A stretch of 40,282 bases of DNA from an uncultured Granulicella sp. (GTDB lineage Bacteria > Acidobacteriota > Terriglobia > Terriglobales > Acidobacteriaceae): positions 1-40,282 of the forward strand of contig CAIZFH010000150.1 of the NCBI GenBank assembly GCA_903932155.1. The letters are read 5' to 3'. Position numbers and translations under genes: made by a program. Numbering within the stretch: position 1 is the first letter of the stretch; every line of letters starts with the position of its first letter. Of this stretch, positions 15,066 through 23,890 are shown piece by piece. The notes beneath the pieces are model-generated. The model did not search any database and was not told the DNA's origin. It worked only from the letters and a program-made list of their open reading frames with translations.

Positions 15066-17886
15066 GGGAGGCCTCCGTGCTTTCGGAATCGGCGGAGCCG
15101 GATGCGTTGGGGTCTTCGTCTCCGTCGACAGCATTGGCGTCTAGCGTGGTGGGGTCGAGGCGGCAGAGAAGGCGCTGATCGCAATGGGTGCAGGTCTTCG
15201 GGTAGTTCTTGGGATCGACGTTGGCTCGGCCGGAGTAGAAGTCCTCGGCCAATGCGCTGAGGACTTCGTGCCACTCACGAATCTGGGCCTGGAGGCTTTC
15301 GGCCTTCATCCTGGTTGGCTTAGGAAGAGTACCCTCGCGCGATTGATAGCCCTGGAGGCCCAGGTCTTTGCCTGGACGGACGCTGGCGAATGCTATGGCG
15401 GCGAGGTCTGGGGCATCCGTGCCAGCAGCCGCTGCGCTGGAAACGACGGCGTAGAGCGGGAGTTGCGGTTGTTCTGGCCGGTCGCCAAGCCAGTCTGCGG
15501 GGCGTGCGGGGCCTGTCTTGTAGTCGAGGATGATCTGACCGGATGGCTGACCGGAGTTTCCCTCACCGAGAGCGAGGTCGACGCGATCAATACGAATGTC
15601 GATACGCAGGGGGCCGATATGGACGTCACGGAGCGTTTCTTCACGCGACTGAACGATGAAGGGTGAGCGTTTACCGGCCTCGAAGTCAAGCCACGGACCG
15701 AGCAGCCGTAACAGGCGCTCGCGCTCGGCGTTGAGGTAGGCGCGGGGCCAACCGGCAGCGGGTCGGGTGTGCGCTCTGCCGAATGCATCGTCGATGGATT
15801 GGTTGAGTAGAGCAGTGCGTTCGGCGTGGGTCAGGAGCTTGAGTGCTGCCTGTGTCTCGACCCGGGCCCAGAAGCGCTCCAACACGGAGTGGACGAGGCT
15901 GCCACGCTCGCTGGGGCCAAGACCGAGCGAGGCGGGTTCGAGCGCAGTGGCGAAGAGGCGCTTTTCTGCGAAGGCGCGGAAGCCGCAGGCAGCCTGCGAG
16001 GCGAGGATGGACGCACCGCCCGGCAGAACGCGGTCAGGCGGAGGGGAGACGGGGGCCTCGTTGGGGAGGGGTTCGAGCTGGATGGGCACAGGAGCAGGTT
16101 CGGCGGGAGCTATTTCGCCCGCGTTGCGCCGGTCGAGAGCAAAGCCTGCCGAAGGCAGACTTGTAACGATAGGGGACGGGTGCTGGATGCCTTCCTCATT
16201 GGACTGCATTGCGTAACTGAAGAGGACAGTAGGCGCGCTGCCGATGATGCGCTGGGTAATGCGTCGTGCGTGTGCGGTGTCTTGCGCGGGATATGTGCCC
16301 GGCATGGCGAGGTCGCGTTGCAGGAGCCAGGGCAGAAGTGGATTGGGATTGGGTCTTGCGGGCCATGCGAGGTCGTCGGCACCGAGGAACCAGAGCGCGT
16401 CGAAGCTGGATCCGGCGGACTCCAGCGGCCCCATGATCTGGATGGGGGCGTGACGCGACTCGGGCGCGAAGAGGGTCTGGGAGGCGATGCGAATGAGTGC
16501 GGCTAGTGCTGTGGAAAAGGGAATGCGTTCACCTTCGGAACGGGAATCGAAGTCGAGGCTTGCCAGTTCTTCAAGGGCGCCCTCCCATTTGCGGCGTGTC
16601 TGAAACTCGGAGCTGGTATCACGGCCGCTGGCGGCCCATCCGGCGGTTTCGAGCAGCTCGTGGATGGCCTCTGCCCAGTCGGCGTAGCTGCGTTCCGCGC
16701 GATCGATACGTGGAAATATCTCATGCAGAGCATTCAGGTGTTGCAGCAGGATGGGTAGATTGGAGACGCCATGCTTTGGGTTGGAGGCAAGTGCGTGTAG
16801 ATCGTCGAGGTTGATATGTGGCTGAAGCAGGTGCTCCTGGCGGACGACGAAGGCATCGAATTCTGCACGGGCCAGATATTCCGAAGCGAACCTTTCTGCG
16901 GCGAAGTGGGGTGAGAGCAAAAGCGCACTGATGCGGTCGAGCGGCAGCGGGCCAGTGGCCCAGCGCAGGATGTCGAGCGCGGTACCAACCATTGGAGTTT
17001 GGGCGAGAGGAACGCCGAGCGAGAACTCGAATGGGCCGGAGTTTGCGGGCGCGGTGATGTCATTGAGTTCAGGTGCGAGCGTCTGACGGAAGACGCGGTC
17101 GATCTCGGCGCGGGCGGTCTCGATATTGGTAACGATGACGGCGATGCGAGAAGCGGGTTGATCAATGAGGTGGGCGCGCAGCCAGCGCGCGCAGGCTGAT
17201 ACTTCGGAACGCAGGTCGGGGGCATCAACCAGGGTGAGGCTGGGGGTCGCGGATGTGTTTTCAAGCTCCTCGACAACAGAGCCGGCGGCGTGGAGAGCAT
17301 CGAGCAGGGCGATTTGCGCGGGTGTCTTCGAGTCGAAGCCGACTAGCAGGAGCCCAATTGGAGGAGCGAGGCGGTCTTCGGCGAATATAGCGCGCAGCGT
17401 TTCGGGGAGCTGCGCTTCGGTGAGGTACTGCGAACTGGAGCATCGATGCTCGAACGCTCGTGCCCAGCGGGCGAAGGAGCGCGTGTCCGCATTGGCGACG
17501 GCGGCTTGCAGACGGCTTCGAGCGCAGTAGGCGTGCAGTAGATGCCATGCGCCGGCAGCAAGCTCGGACAGCGCGTCGATGGGGCGGAGGCTTGCATTGG
17601 CAGGGTCGGCCGCGATGAGGTCGCGCCAAAGAGTGTGCTCCTGGGTGGAGTTGAGCAGAAGTTCAGAGGCGAGGCCATCGAGCAGGAGGCGGTGCCAGAT
17701 GCTGGTGAGCCATGTATCCCACGCGAGAATTGCTGGAGGCGCCCAGTGGGTTATGCCGAGCGCGCGCTGCTGCAGATCGAACTCGTGATGCAGGGTGCGC
17801 GCGGCGCGCTGGTTAACGGTGACGACGGTCCTGCCTTGCTCCAGCGCCTGCTGCATCTGCCGGGGCAGTGAGTGCGAACCATCCAT
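15058..17886 (-). CDS. AddB-like PD-(D/E)XK nuclease with probable 4Fe-4S cluster
   Basis: 942 residues, the inactive-helicase-like partner of the AddA-type protein. The N-terminus reads VVTVNQRAARTLHHEFD and lacks a Walker A motif. It resembles the family annotated as 'probable DNA repair protein' (TIGR03623 type, from memory). The C-terminal nuclease has the core D788-Y-K790-T-G and QPQLPLYA. Four cysteines, C634 (in AACGFRAF) and C899, C902, C908 (CTHCDQRLLC), have the arrangement that holds an iron-sulfur cluster in AddB nucleases: one Cys before the nuclease core, then CX2CX5C after it. The acidic tail ends by overlapping the addA start. The gene is the first of the pair. ATG at 17886; no strong ribosome site seen. 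Confidence 0.85.
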   Translation of the reverse strand: MDGSHSLPRQMQQALEQGRTVVTVNQRAARTLHHEFDLQQRALGITHWAPPAILAWDTWLTSIWHRLLLDGLASELLLNSTQEHTLWRDLIAADPANASLRPIDALSELAAGAWHLLHAYCARSRLQAAVANADTRSFARWARAFEHRCSSSQYLTEAQLPETLRAIFAEDRLAPPIGLLLVGFDSKTPAQIALLDALHAAGSVVEELENTSATPSLTLVDAPDLRSEVSACARWLRAHLIDQPASRIAVIVTNIETARAEIDRVFRQTLAPELNDITAPANSGPFEFSLGVPLAQTPMVGTALDILRWATGPLPLDRISALLLSPHFAAERFASEYLARAEFDAFVVRQEHLLQPHINLDDLHALASNPKHGVSNLPILLQHLNALHEIFPRIDRAERSYADWAEAIHELLETAGWAASGRDTSSEFQTRRKWEGALEELASLDFDSRSEGERIPFSTALAALIRIASQTLFAPESRHAPIQIMGPLESAGSSFDALWFLGADDLAWPARPNPNPLLPWLLQRDLAMPGTYPAQDTAHARRITQRIIGSAPTVLFSYAMQSNEEGIQHPSPIVTSLPSAGFALDRRNAGEIAPAEPAPVPIQLEPLPNEAPVSPPPDRVLPGGASILASQAACGFRAFAEKRLFATALEPASLGLGPSERGSLVHSVLERFWARVETQAALKLLTHAERTALLNQSIDDAFGRAHTRPAAGWPRAYLNAERERLLRLLGPWLDFEAGKRSPFIVQSREETLRDVHIGPLRIDIRIDRVDLALGEGNSGQPSGQIILDYKTGPARPADWLGDRPEQPQLPLYAVVSSAAAAGTDAPDLAAIAFASVRPGKDLGLQGYQSREGTLPKPTRMKAESLQAQIREWHEVLSALAEDFYSGRANVDPKNYPKTCTHCDQRLLCRLDPTTLDANAVDGDEDPNASGSADSESTEASHD

Positions 17887-17961
17887 ACGCCTTTTATACG
17901 CCTACGGGTTGCGGAAAACGTGGCGGGGCAGTGATGTGGCAGGGGTGCGGGTCGCGGTGAT

Positions 17962-19500
17962 TCAGTCGAAGTGTTTGTGCTTTGGCCAGTCGGTTTGCAG
18001 GTCGATGTGGAGGCCGCGGCAGTAGTAGATGTCAAAATGCTCGCTGGGGCGGGACAGTGGATGATCGCTTTGGCCTACGACCTGCACGGAATCACAAATG
18101 CGAAGCAGCCCAGCATCGTCGTATGCACCGAGTACCATCAGGTCGGGGCTGTGGTAGTCTCGCGGGCCCCAGAGATAGAAGGACTGGTGTGCGCCGATGG
18201 GATCGGGTAGTCCGTACTGCGGGCCAAAGAAATAAAACGCACTGCCCACGCCGTAGTTTTCGGCCCAGATGGCTGTGTTTTGCTGTTGCTCGGGGGGGAG
18301 TGTATGGAAGAAGTTGGCGGCCGTCTGCACCATCTCGGGCCAGCCGAACATATCGGCATAGATCTGCGGCAGAGGCCCCTGGAGCTGGTGTTCAAACTTC
18401 GGCTGCTCAAGATGGGTGATGTGCGTGTATGTCTCAAAGTGATCCGGGGAGAGAATGGGCAGCGACAGGGGCACGGTCACCAGGGTCAGTGCGACGCTGA
18501 GGCCGACAAAGGTGATGGCGGCCCACCGAGCGCACCTCGCCGTGATGTGTTCGATGGCGACGGCCCCGGCGGCAAACATCATGGGATATATGGGGCCGAG
18601 ATAGTAGTTCTTTGCACCGAGTGATTCCAGTAAGAAATAGAACACTAGGAACGCTATTCCGATTGCGCGAAAGCGGGACCTTAGCAGGAGCCATACTGTG
18701 CCAGCCAGAGCGACCAGAAAGCTGAGTGGATTGACGATCTGAAGTTGCTGTCCGAGGAAACCTAATGGGGGAGGGCTTATGTCTCGCCCGTTGCGGCGAA
18801 TGTTACTCATGAGTTCGAGGAACGGGAAGCTGTGAGACTGTTGCCAGAGGAAATTGGGCAGCGCGATGAATACGGCAAGGGCAGCACCGCACCAGAACCA
18901 GCGATTGGCTAGCCATCGCCGCCAGGGCGTGAGCACGATGCCGGCTAGTACCGCTGCGAGATAGAAGAGGACGTCATACTTGTTGAGGATTGTGAGGCCA
19001 GCCAGCGCACCGAAAGCGATCCACAAGCGAGGGTTCCCCGTGTTTGCAATGCGCAGCGTGATCCACGCAAGGGCCAGCCAAAGGGGGTAATCGAAGGCGT
19101 TCATGGTGAACAAATGCCCGATGCCGAGGGCCAACGGCATGATTGCCATCAAGATTGCGGCGACGATCATGGCGAAGCGTCCTGCGTCGAGCTCCTGCGC
19201 CACTCGTGAGGTTAGGTAGATGGCGAGGCCGATGGCGAGTGCGGGTAGGAGGCGAATTGCAAAGAGCGACTGGCCTATAGTGTGGGCGAGAAGCCATGCG
19301 ATCCATGCGATGAGGGGCGGCTGATCGACATATCCCCAGGCAGGATGCTTGCCGCAAGCAAGGTAATACAGTTCGTCGCGAAAGTATCCGTAGCGACCGA
19401 CGATTGTGAGGAGCACGCCGACGGTGACGAAAGCGATTGCGAGGACAGCCGTGCGTGCGCTGGAGGTGGACGGAGTCGTTTCATTAGTGCAATCAGGCAT
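17962..19500 (-). CDS. Glycosyltransferase family 39-type (ArnT/PMT-like) membrane protein
   Basis: About 512 residues from the ATG at 19500. An ATG at 19557 is an alternative; starts further upstream run into the divergent SCO gene. It is a polytopic protein with about ten hydrophobic segments. The first periplasmic loop contains the catalytic-type acidic pair D42-E43 (GYFRDELYYLACGKHPAWGY), followed by VDQPPLIAW, which is typical of GT39/ArnT-like transferases. These use polyprenyl-phosphate sugars to glycosylate lipids or proteins on the outer face of the inner membrane. A soluble C-terminal part (about 390-512) follows. Donor and acceptor cannot be predicted. It is divergent from the SCO gene, with about 130 bp between the starts. 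Confidence 0.85.
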   Translation of the reverse strand: MPDCTNETTPSTSSARTAVLAIAFVTVGVLLTIVGRYGYFRDELYYLACGKHPAWGYVDQPPLIAWIAWLLAHTIGQSLFAIRLLPALAIGLAIYLTSRVAQELDAGRFAMIVAAILMAIMPLALGIGHLFTMNAFDYPLWLALAWITLRIANTGNPRLWIAFGALAGLTILNKYDVLFYLAAVLAGIVLTPWRRWLANRWFWCGAALAVFIALPNFLWQQSHSFPFLELMSNIRRNGRDISPPPLGFLGQQLQIVNPLSFLVALAGTVWLLLRSRFRAIGIAFLVFYFLLESLGAKNYYLGPIYPMMFAAGAVAIEHITARCARWAAITFVGLSVALTLVTVPLSLPILSPDHFETYTHITHLEQPKFEHQLQGPLPQIYADMFGWPEMVQTAANFFHTLPPEQQQNTAIWAENYGVGSAFYFFGPQYGLPDPIGAHQSFYLWGPRDYHSPDLMVLGAYDDAGLLRICDSVQVVGQSDHPLSRPSEHFDIYYCRGLHIDLQTDWPKHKHFD

Positions 19501-19627
19501 TGGGCATCCAGATGTTTGGGCTGGCTCGTTGATACTGGATGATATAAGAACGCCCATCCTTAAGCGGCGCCAATCGGCAAAGCGATGTGCGTGCATGGGG
19601 TAAGTATGATGGAGGAGGGAGGCGCCT

Positions 19628-20551
19628 ATGCGAATCGCATTGCGAGCGGCTGCGGGATTGATTCTGGTTGCAACGCTTGTGGCTGGATGCAAACACTCGA
19701 GCAACGGAGCAGCGGGAGCGGCGAATGGGGCCACGCCGGCAGGCGAGTTGAAGACATTTCCGATTCGCGGCAAGATCGTGAGCGTAGACGCGGGCAAGGG
19801 AATGGTGATGTTGGACCACGAGGCCGTTCCTGGCTTCATGGACGCGATGACCATGCCCTATAAGCTGAAGGACGCGTCGGTGGTGAGCGAGTTGCATCCC
19901 GGCGACCGCATTACGGCGAAGCTGCTGGTGCGCAAGGATGGGGACGATTACGAAGACCCGCTGCTGGATGAGATCGTAGTAACTGCGCAGGCGCGGCCTG
20001 ACTATAAGCCAACAGTGCAGTACCATGTGCCCACGGCGGGCGATGCGGTGCCCGACTTCAAACTGACCAATGAATTTGGCCGGGCGATTCATCTTGGCCA
20101 GTTCAAGGGACGCGTGCTGCTATTGACCTTTGTCTACACGCGCTGCCCTCTGCCGGACTACTGCATCCGCATGAGCAGGAACTTTGCCCAGATCGACAAG
20201 GCGCTCGCTGCCGATCCGGCACTGTATGCGAAGACGCACCTGCTGAGCATCAGCTTCGACCCGAAGGTGGATACTCCGGCGGTGTTGAAGAGCTATGGCG
20301 AGACCTATATCGGAGGCGATGCAAAGCGTGCGTTCGCGCACTGGGACTTTGCCGTGCCGCTGACCGGCGAGTTGGATGCATTGACGCAGTTCTTTGACGT
20401 GGGGGTTACGCCGGGCGATGGAGGCCTGCCGAACCATACACTATCTACGGCGCTGATTGGCAAGGACGGCAGGGTGCGGGCGTGGTATCCCACCAACGAG
20501 TGGACAACGGATGAAGTGCTGGCGGCGATGAAGAACGCAGCCGCAGCGTGA
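19628..20551 (+). CDS. Lipoprotein with CusF-like copper domain fused to SCO1/SenC thioredoxin fold
   Basis: 307 residues. A lipoprotein signal peptide ends LVAG-Cys21. Residues about 43-120 form a CusF-like beta-barrel with potential copper ligands His64, Met74 and Met76 (DHEAVPGFMDAMTMPY). Residues about 135-305 are an SCO1/SenC domain with FKLTNEFGRAIHLGQFKGRVLLLTFVYTRC in outline, cysteines C173 and C179 and the conserved His270 (LPNHT). Classical SCO proteins have CX3C; here the spacing is CX5C (CPLPDYC). SCO proteins deliver copper to cytochrome c oxidase CuA or act as thiol reductases. The fusion implies copper handling at the periplasmic face of a membrane. A strong GGAGG-type site precedes the ATG. 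A small membrane protein gene follows 46 bp downstream. Confidence 0.9.
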   Translation: MRIALRAAAGLILVATLVAGCKHSSNGAAGAANGATPAGELKTFPIRGKIVSVDAGKGMVMLDHEAVPGFMDAMTMPYKLKDASVVSELHPGDRITAKLLVRKDGDDYEDPLLDEIVVTAQARPDYKPTVQYHVPTAGDAVPDFKLTNEFGRAIHLGQFKGRVLLLTFVYTRCPLPDYCIRMSRNFAQIDKALAADPALYAKTHLLSISFDPKVDTPAVLKSYGETYIGGDAKRAFAHWDFAVPLTGELDALTQFFDVGVTPGDGGLPNHTLSTALIGKDGRVRAWYPTNEWTTDEVLAAMKNAAAA

Positions 20552-20597
20552 CGTAGAACACTTCGGTATTGTTGATCTAGGACAAGGAGTTTTCGAC

Positions 20598-20987
20598 ATG
20601 GCAAAGCTGACCATTTTATTCGGAGTGGTATTGATAGTGCTTGGCGTTTGGGGATTCGTGGCCACGGGGAGCGGGCATCCGACGGCGTTGATCCCAACCT
20701 GGTTCGGACTAGTGCTGGCGATCTCCGGCGCTCTGGCCCTAACCGAGGATGCGAAGCGGCGCATGCTGTGGATGCATGTCGCGGTGACGGCGGGGCTGTT
20801 GGGATTTCTCGGCGCGGGGACACGTGCGATTGTGGAGTTGGTGAAGGCGCATGGCGCGCCCCTGACCGACACCGCCAGGGTGGCGGTTGTATACCAGACG
20901 GCGATGACGGCGATCTGCCTGGTGTTCGTACTGCTCTGCGTGCGATCGTTTATCGCGGCGCGCCGGACGCGCAACGCCTCGGTGTAG
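20598..20987 (+). CDS. Small membrane protein of unknown function
   Basis: 129 residues with four predicted transmembrane helices (about 4-22, 33-48, 58-78 and 96-116), short loops and a basic C-terminus (ARRTRNASV). No known family was recognised. The start is clear: ATG at 20598 with AAGGAG about nine bases upstream. It lies 46 bp behind the CusF-SCO gene on the same strand and is probably cotranscribed with it, so a link to copper or the respiratory chain is possible but is inference only. Confidence 0.75.
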   Translation: MAKLTILFGVVLIVLGVWGFVATGSGHPTALIPTWFGLVLAISGALALTEDAKRRMLWMHVAVTAGLLGFLGAGTRAIVELVKAHGAPLTDTARVAVVYQTAMTAICLVFVLLCVRSFIAARRTRNASV

Positions 20988-21003
20988 CGAATCGGCAGAA
21001 ATT

Positions 21004-21783
21004 TTATTGTGCTTTATCTACGGTCGTGAGCGCGCGGATGGCCTCTCGTAGATACTCGCGCACCGTATCATCGCCATCGATCTCGAGGCAGTGGCGAAGC
21101 GTATCGACTGCTCCCGTTGCGTGCAGGAAGCGCAGCGCATCTGCCGCGGCGATGCGGACCGTTGGGGCACTATCTGACAGTGCTGAGATGGCCAGTGCCT
21201 GCGCCTTGTCGCTTTGACCTCGATAGTTTAACGCGGCCGCGATGGCCAGTACGCGGATATTGGGGTCCTGATCCGTCTGCTCAATCTGCTCCACCGACGA
21301 ATAGCAGGTTGGCAACTCCTTATTGGAGACGTAGCGCGAGGCATCCAATCTCGATGCCGAGGGCACATTGATGTTCTGACAGAGCCGCTGCAAGCGGTCG
21401 AGTGCGCGTGGCGAACCAAGCCAGGTAGCCGCGCCTGCTAAGTTGACCTGTACCTGAAGATCGATCTCGGATTCCAGTGCAACAAGAATCGCTGTGAGTG
21501 CCGGACGATCATCCATGGCGGCAAGTTGCGCCGCTGCCAGGCTTCGCACCTCGCCATCGGGACCGTGCAGCGCTGCAACCAGAGCGGCCTCTGTTAGATC
21601 GATGTGGTGCCGCGCCAGTCCGTCGGCAAAGGTCTCCACCGGGGGAAGCGGCGTACCAGCCAGCCATTTCGGCGCCAGCGGAGCGACCTGCGCCGTTGCT
21701 GTGAAACTGGTCGCTGAAAGACAAGCCCCCATGATCAAAAGAAGGATGAATTGCCGTGGTTTGCCCGCCAGACCCTTTTCCAT
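21004..21783 (-). CDS. Secreted HEAT-repeat protein
   Basis: 259 residues. The N-terminus MEKGLAGKPRQF is followed by a hydrophobic stretch and a signal-peptidase-like site near SFTATAQ (about residue 32). The mature part is almost all alpha-helical and contains HEAT/PBS-lyase-like repeats, for example DGEVRSLAAAQLAAM, DPNIRVLAIAAAL, APTVRIAAADALRFL and DDTVREYLREAIRAL. Such solenoids are binding scaffolds, and no catalytic motif is visible. There are two Cys in the middle region and one near the C-terminus. AAGGGA lies about eight bases before the ATG. It is convergent with the small membrane gene, with the stops about 16 bp apart. Confidence 0.75.
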   Translation of the reverse strand: MEKGLAGKPRQFILLLIMGACLSATSFTATAQVAPLAPKWLAGTPLPPVETFADGLARHHIDLTEAALVAALHGPDGEVRSLAAAQLAAMDDRPALTAILVALESEIDLQVQVNLAGAATWLGSPRALDRLQRLCQNINVPSASRLDASRYVSNKELPTCYSSVEQIEQTDQDPNIRVLAIAAALNYRGQSDKAQALAISALSDSAPTVRIAAADALRFLHATGAVDTLRHCLEIDGDDTVREYLREAIRALTTVDKAQ

Positions 21784-21943
21784 GAGGTTGTCCCTTCTAT
21801 AACCTACTGACGTACGGCCTGCCGATTGGTATGCCGTTGAACCAAATTATCTTGTTGATCCGCACCCTCGTATCGCTGGCCGGCGCTCAGAAGCAGCGGC
21901 TGGGCTGGGTACAAGATGCGTTCACAGGGTACACTTCAGAGAT

Positions 21944-23866
21944 ATGTCTTCGTTAGGATCGCATGGTATGGGTGGGGGAATGGGTGGTGGGATGGGTTCC
22001 GCAGACCGGCCGAGCCGTGGCACGGGGCGGGCACTGACCGCGGATCTGACGAAGAGCCGGCCCAAGCCAAAGTTGAAGAAGGTTCTGCCCGAGGTATGGA
22101 AGCTGATTGTGCCACGGCGCTGGCTTCTTAGCTTCAGCCTGCTGCTGATGGTCATCAACACGCTCTCCGGCTTTGTGCTGCCGCAGTCGGTTCGACCGTT
22201 GATCGATCAGGTGATGGTGGGTGGAAAGACCAACTTGCTGCCCTGGCTGATTGCGCGTGTGGTGGCAGCCGTGATTGTGCAGGGCGCAACCTCGTATGCG
22301 CTGTCCCAACTGCTGAGTAAGGGTGGGCAGAGGCTGATCTCGGAATTGCGGATGCAGGTGCAGGAGCATATTGGGCGGCTGCCGGTGGCGTTCTACGACG
22401 AGAACCGGACGGGTACGCTGGTGGCGCGCATCATGACGGACGTGGAGGGTGTGCGCAACCTGGTGGGTACGGGGCTGATTGGATTTATGGGCGGGATACT
22501 GTCGGCTGTGGTGGCGTTCGCTCTACTCATCAATGTGAATGTGCGCATGACGCTGCTGACGCTGGTCATTCTGTTGCTGTTCGGATCGATTCTACAGCGT
22601 GCGTTCAGTACCATACGTCCGATCTTCCGTGAGCGCGCTAAGCTGAACGCAGAGGTGACGGGGCGCCTGACGGAATCGCTGGGCGGCGTGCGCGTGGTGA
22701 AGGGCTATCACGCGGAAGCAAGCGAAGCACGCGTGTTTGGCGCAGGCGTGAAGCGGCTGCTGGATAATGTAATCAGCTCGCTGACGGCGCAGTCGATAAT
22801 GACGCTGTCGTCGACGCTGGTGCTGGGGTTGGTGGGCGGGCTGGTGATGTACCTGGGTGCGCATGAGCATGCGGCGGGCAGGCTCTCCATTGGGCAGTTC
22901 ACGCAGTTCATGATGCTACTGGCGTTCCTGGTGGCTCCTGTGGCGCAGTTGGTGAACATAGGCACGCAGTTGACGGAGGCGTTTGCAGGGCTGGACCGCA
23001 CGACAGAGATACTTTCTGAACGCACAGAGGACAACGAGCCGCAGCGTGTGAATGTGGTGGAACCGATACACGGCGAGGTGAAGTTCGATCATGTGCTGTT
23101 TGCGTATGAGCCGGGCAAGCCGGTTCTGCATGGCATTAGCTTCGAGTCGAAGCCGGGGACCGTGACTGCACTGGTGGGATCGTCGGGATCGGGTAAGTCG
23201 ACCATCATCAGCCTGATCTGCGGCTTCCATACGGCGACTTCGGGGCAGGTCCTGATCGACGATGTGGATCTGGCGACGATCCGGCTGAGCAGCTATCGCG
23301 AGCAGCTTGGCGTGGTGCTACAGGAGACTTTCCTGTTCGATGGGACGATCCGCGAGAATGTGAAGTTTTCGCGTCCGTCGGCGAGCGAGGAGCAGGTGAT
23401 GGAGGCCTGTCGGATCGCACGCGTGGATGAGTTCACCGAACGCTTTCCCGATGCTTACGAGACGATTGTCGGCGAGCGCGGAGTGAAGTTGTCCGGCGGG
23501 CAGAGGCAGAGGCTCTCGATTGCACGCGCGATTCTGGCTGATCCGCGCATTCTGATTCTGGATGAGGCGACCAGTTCGCTCGACTCCGAATCCGAGGCGA
23601 TGATCCAGGGCGGATTGAATCACCTGATGGAGGGGCGTACGACCTTTGTGATTGCGCATCGGCTATCGACCATTCGTCGCGCCGACCAGATTCTGGTGAT
23701 CGAGGGCGGCCTGATCCTGGAACGCGGAACGCACGAGTCGCTGTACCGGCTGGGTGGGCGCTACTTCGACCTGTACACACGCCAGCACGGCCTGGAGGCG
23801 AACCTGTTTCTGGCGCCTGGCGAAGGCGATAAGGTGGAAGAGGCAGAGGAAGCGGCGGCGGAATGA
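21944..23866 (+). CDS. ABC exporter, fused permease and ATPase (MsbA-like)
   Basis: 640 residues, a half-transporter that would dimerise. The N-terminal 50 residues are cytoplasmic and include a Met/Gly repeat (MGGGMGGGMG). About six transmembrane helices (about 60-340) follow, with the usual coupling motif region TGRLTESLGGVRVVKG. The ATPase has Walker A GSSGSGKST (about 411-419), the Q-loop LQETFLFDGTIRENV, the signature LSGGQRQRLSIARA, Walker B ILILDEATSSLD and the switch His in FVIAHRLSTIRRAD. The fold is that of lipid A and drug exporters, and the substrate cannot be assigned. The C-terminus is acidic. No strong ribosome site is seen before the ATG. vapB follows 22 bp after the stop. Confidence 0.93.
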   Translation: MSSLGSHGMGGGMGGGMGSADRPSRGTGRALTADLTKSRPKPKLKKVLPEVWKLIVPRRWLLSFSLLLMVINTLSGFVLPQSVRPLIDQVMVGGKTNLLPWLIARVVAAVIVQGATSYALSQLLSKGGQRLISELRMQVQEHIGRLPVAFYDENRTGTLVARIMTDVEGVRNLVGTGLIGFMGGILSAVVAFALLINVNVRMTLLTLVILLLFGSILQRAFSTIRPIFRERAKLNAEVTGRLTESLGGVRVVKGYHAEASEARVFGAGVKRLLDNVISSLTAQSIMTLSSTLVLGLVGGLVMYLGAHEHAAGRLSIGQFTQFMMLLAFLVAPVAQLVNIGTQLTEAFAGLDRTTEILSERTEDNEPQRVNVVEPIHGEVKFDHVLFAYEPGKPVLHGISFESKPGTVTALVGSSGSGKSTIISLICGFHTATSGQVLIDDVDLATIRLSSYREQLGVVLQETFLFDGTIRENVKFSRPSASEEQVMEACRIARVDEFTERFPDAYETIVGERGVKLSGGQRQRLSIARAILADPRILILDEATSSLDSESEAMIQGGLNHLMEGRTTFVIAHRLSTIRRADQILVIEGGLILERGTHESLYRLGGRYFDLYTRQHGLEANLFLAPGEGDKVEEAEEAAAE

Positions 23867-23873
23867 GCGCATA

Positions 23874-23890
23874 ATGTACACTATGTACAT
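23874..23890 (+). promoter_or_regulatory. Probable VapB operator palindrome covering the vapB start
   Basis: ATGTAC-ACTAT-GTACAT is an inverted repeat with 6-bp perfect arms and a 5-bp spacer. It spans the two upstream in-frame ATGs and enters the likely vapB start. CATAAT (23870-23875) just upstream resembles a -10 box, which would place transcription initiation at or next to the start codon. VapB antitoxins autoregulate through short inverted repeats of this kind, so an operator is likely by inference. No good -35 element was seen. Confidence 0.55.

Noticed and set aside
15066-15134. An earlier addA start giving 22 more residues
   Set aside because: It would extend the overlap with addB to 77 bp and encodes a Pro-rich stretch. 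The ATG at 15065 gives a short coupled overlap and a normal N-terminus.
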